A DNA stretch of 64,000 bases, taken from NCBI RefSeq assembly GCF_017357385.1, contig NZ_CP071633.1, forward strand, positions 434,001 through 498,000. The letters are read 5' to 3'. This DNA is from Rhizobium sp. NZLR1 (GTDB lineage Bacteria; Pseudomonadota; Alphaproteobacteria; Rhizobiales; Rhizobiaceae). The position numbers were made by a program, and so were the translations under genes. How positions within the stretch are numbered: position 1 is the first letter of the stretch; each line of letters starts with the position of its first letter. Under the pieces are notes generated by a model. The model saw nothing but the letters and a program-made list of their open reading frames with translations. It ran no database searches and had not been told where the DNA came from. Shown here one piece after another: positions 63,348-64,000 of this stretch.

Positions 63348-64000
63348 TCACAAGCTGCCAAGGACGTCGTCGAAGACCGACAGCATCAGGTCGGCATGAT
63401 CCCTGGAGAACGGCATCGGCGGGCGGATCTTGGTGGCGCATTGATGGATGCCGATCTTGCCCATCAGCACGCCACGCTCGCGCATCGCATTGACGATCCG
63501 GGTCGCCTGCGTGACGGCCGGTTCCCTGGTCGTCTGGTCCAGCACGAATTCCATGCCCATGAACAGGCCGCTGCCGCGCACGTCGCCGATGATCGCATGT
63601 TTTTCCGCAAGCCGCTTGAAGGCGCCGCGTGTATATTCGCCGACATGGCGGGCGTTCTCGACGAGCTTCTCATCCTCGATCACATCGAGGACCGCCATGG
63701 CGGCGGCGCAGGAGACCGGATTGCCGCCGAACGTATTGAAATAGCGGAACGCCTTGCGGAAAGCGTTCAGCGTATCGGCATTGGCGACGACGCCGCCGAC
63801 GGGATGACCATTGGCCATCGGCTTGCCGAGCGTCACGATGTCGGGAACGATGCCGGCGCGCTGATGGCCCCACATATGCGAGCCGGTGCGGCCGAAACCC
63901 GGCTGCACCTCGTCGGTGATGACAAGGCCGCCGGCCTTGCGCACGGCAGCCACCGTCTTGACGAGGAAGCCCGGCGGCAGATCCGGAAAACCTTCATTGG
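63348..64000 (-). CDS. class III aminotransferase-fold protein, C-terminal part (partial)
   Basis: The frame runs from the right edge to a TGA at 63348-63350. It shows LVITDEVQPGFGRTGSHMWG with the PLP-binding Asp, the PLP lysine in VTLGKPMANGHPVGGVV, and FRYFNTFGGNPVSCAAAMAV. These are features of the ornithine/acetylornithine aminotransferase class, which includes phospho-lyases for phosphoethanolamine and 5-phosphohydroxylysine. The N-terminal half is outside the window. It overlaps the neighbouring kinase region closely, suggesting one operon. Confidence 0.8.
   Translation of the reverse strand, partial: NEGFPDLPPGFLVKTVAAVRKAGGLVITDEVQPGFGRTGSHMWGHQRAGIVPDIVTLGKPMANGHPVGGVVANADTLNAFRKAFRYFNTFGGNPVSCAAAMAVLDVIEDEKLVENARHVGEYTRGAFKRLAEKHAIIGDVRGSGLFMGMEFVLDQTTREPAVTQATRIVNAMRERGVLMGKIGIHQCATKIRPPMPFSRDHADLMLSVFDDVLGSL

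Overview
The window looks like a piece of a Rhizobium-type alphaproteobacterial replicon, probably a large plasmid or an accessory part of the chromosome. The grounds are GC-rich coding sequence with strong G/C at third codon positions, intergenic palindromes of the kind scattered through Rhizobium genomes (copies near 11.1, 20.2, 37.9 and 39.4 kb), rhizobial surface-polysaccharide genes, a homoprotocatechuate (hpa) catabolic operon and several decaying insertion sequences. The species is not determined.

Layout. (1) 1-12.5 kb is a surface polysaccharide locus: the end of a UDP-sugar decarboxylase/epimerase-like gene, two family-2 glycosyltransferases, a LuxR-type regulator with a degenerate receiver, a tightly overlapping sugar-nucleotide operon (acetyltransferase, Gfo/Idh/MocA dehydrogenase, DegT aminotransferase, second acyltransferase, NAD epimerase, second DegT aminotransferase), then a Wzx-like flippase and an outer-membrane export protein on the minus strand. 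(2) 13.1-32.4 kb is the most unusual part: two giant proteins (2347 and 1781 aa), each with an N,N-dimethylformamidase-like domain followed by Ig/VCBS/cadherin-like and DUF4082 modules, each followed by a CobW-family GTPase, then a small unknown protein and a type I secretion ABC transporter plus HlyD-type adaptor. The order (giant, CobW, giant, CobW, small protein, ABC, HlyD), all on one strand, suggests one secretion/surface system. (3) 32.8-41.2 kb is a zone of decay: a PepSY/cytochrome b561/two-component operon whose cytochrome and kinase genes are broken, universal stress protein genes, an MgtC/DUF4010 membrane protein, an unknown membrane-anchored protein, and a divergent DUF3604/GntR pair that has lost both 5' ends. 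(4) 41.3-47.5 kb holds a GGDEF-EAL protein, a methyltransferase, a frameshifted ISNCY-like element and an rsgA remnant capped by an IS6 remnant. (5) 47.5-53.9 kb is a sugar ABC-transport cassette (AraC regulator, binding protein, ATPase, permease) with an arabinose/fucose-isomerase-like enzyme. (6) 54-64 kb is the hpa locus: hpaR on the plus strand; hpaF, hpaE, hpaD, a succinate-semialdehyde dehydrogenase, an hpaG-like gene, hpaH and hpaI on the minus strand; a short-chain dehydrogenase cut by an IS5 fragment; and upstream of hpaF a kinase/class III aminotransferase pair.

How the parts work together. The first block should make and export a polysaccharide containing an amino-sugar acid. The second should export very large modular surface or matrix proteins, with CobW GTPases possibly serving metal supply. 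The last block converts homoprotocatechuate to pyruvate and succinate under HpaR control; palindromes upstream of hpaF and near hpaR look like its operators. All domain names here come from reading motifs by eye and were not checked by database search.
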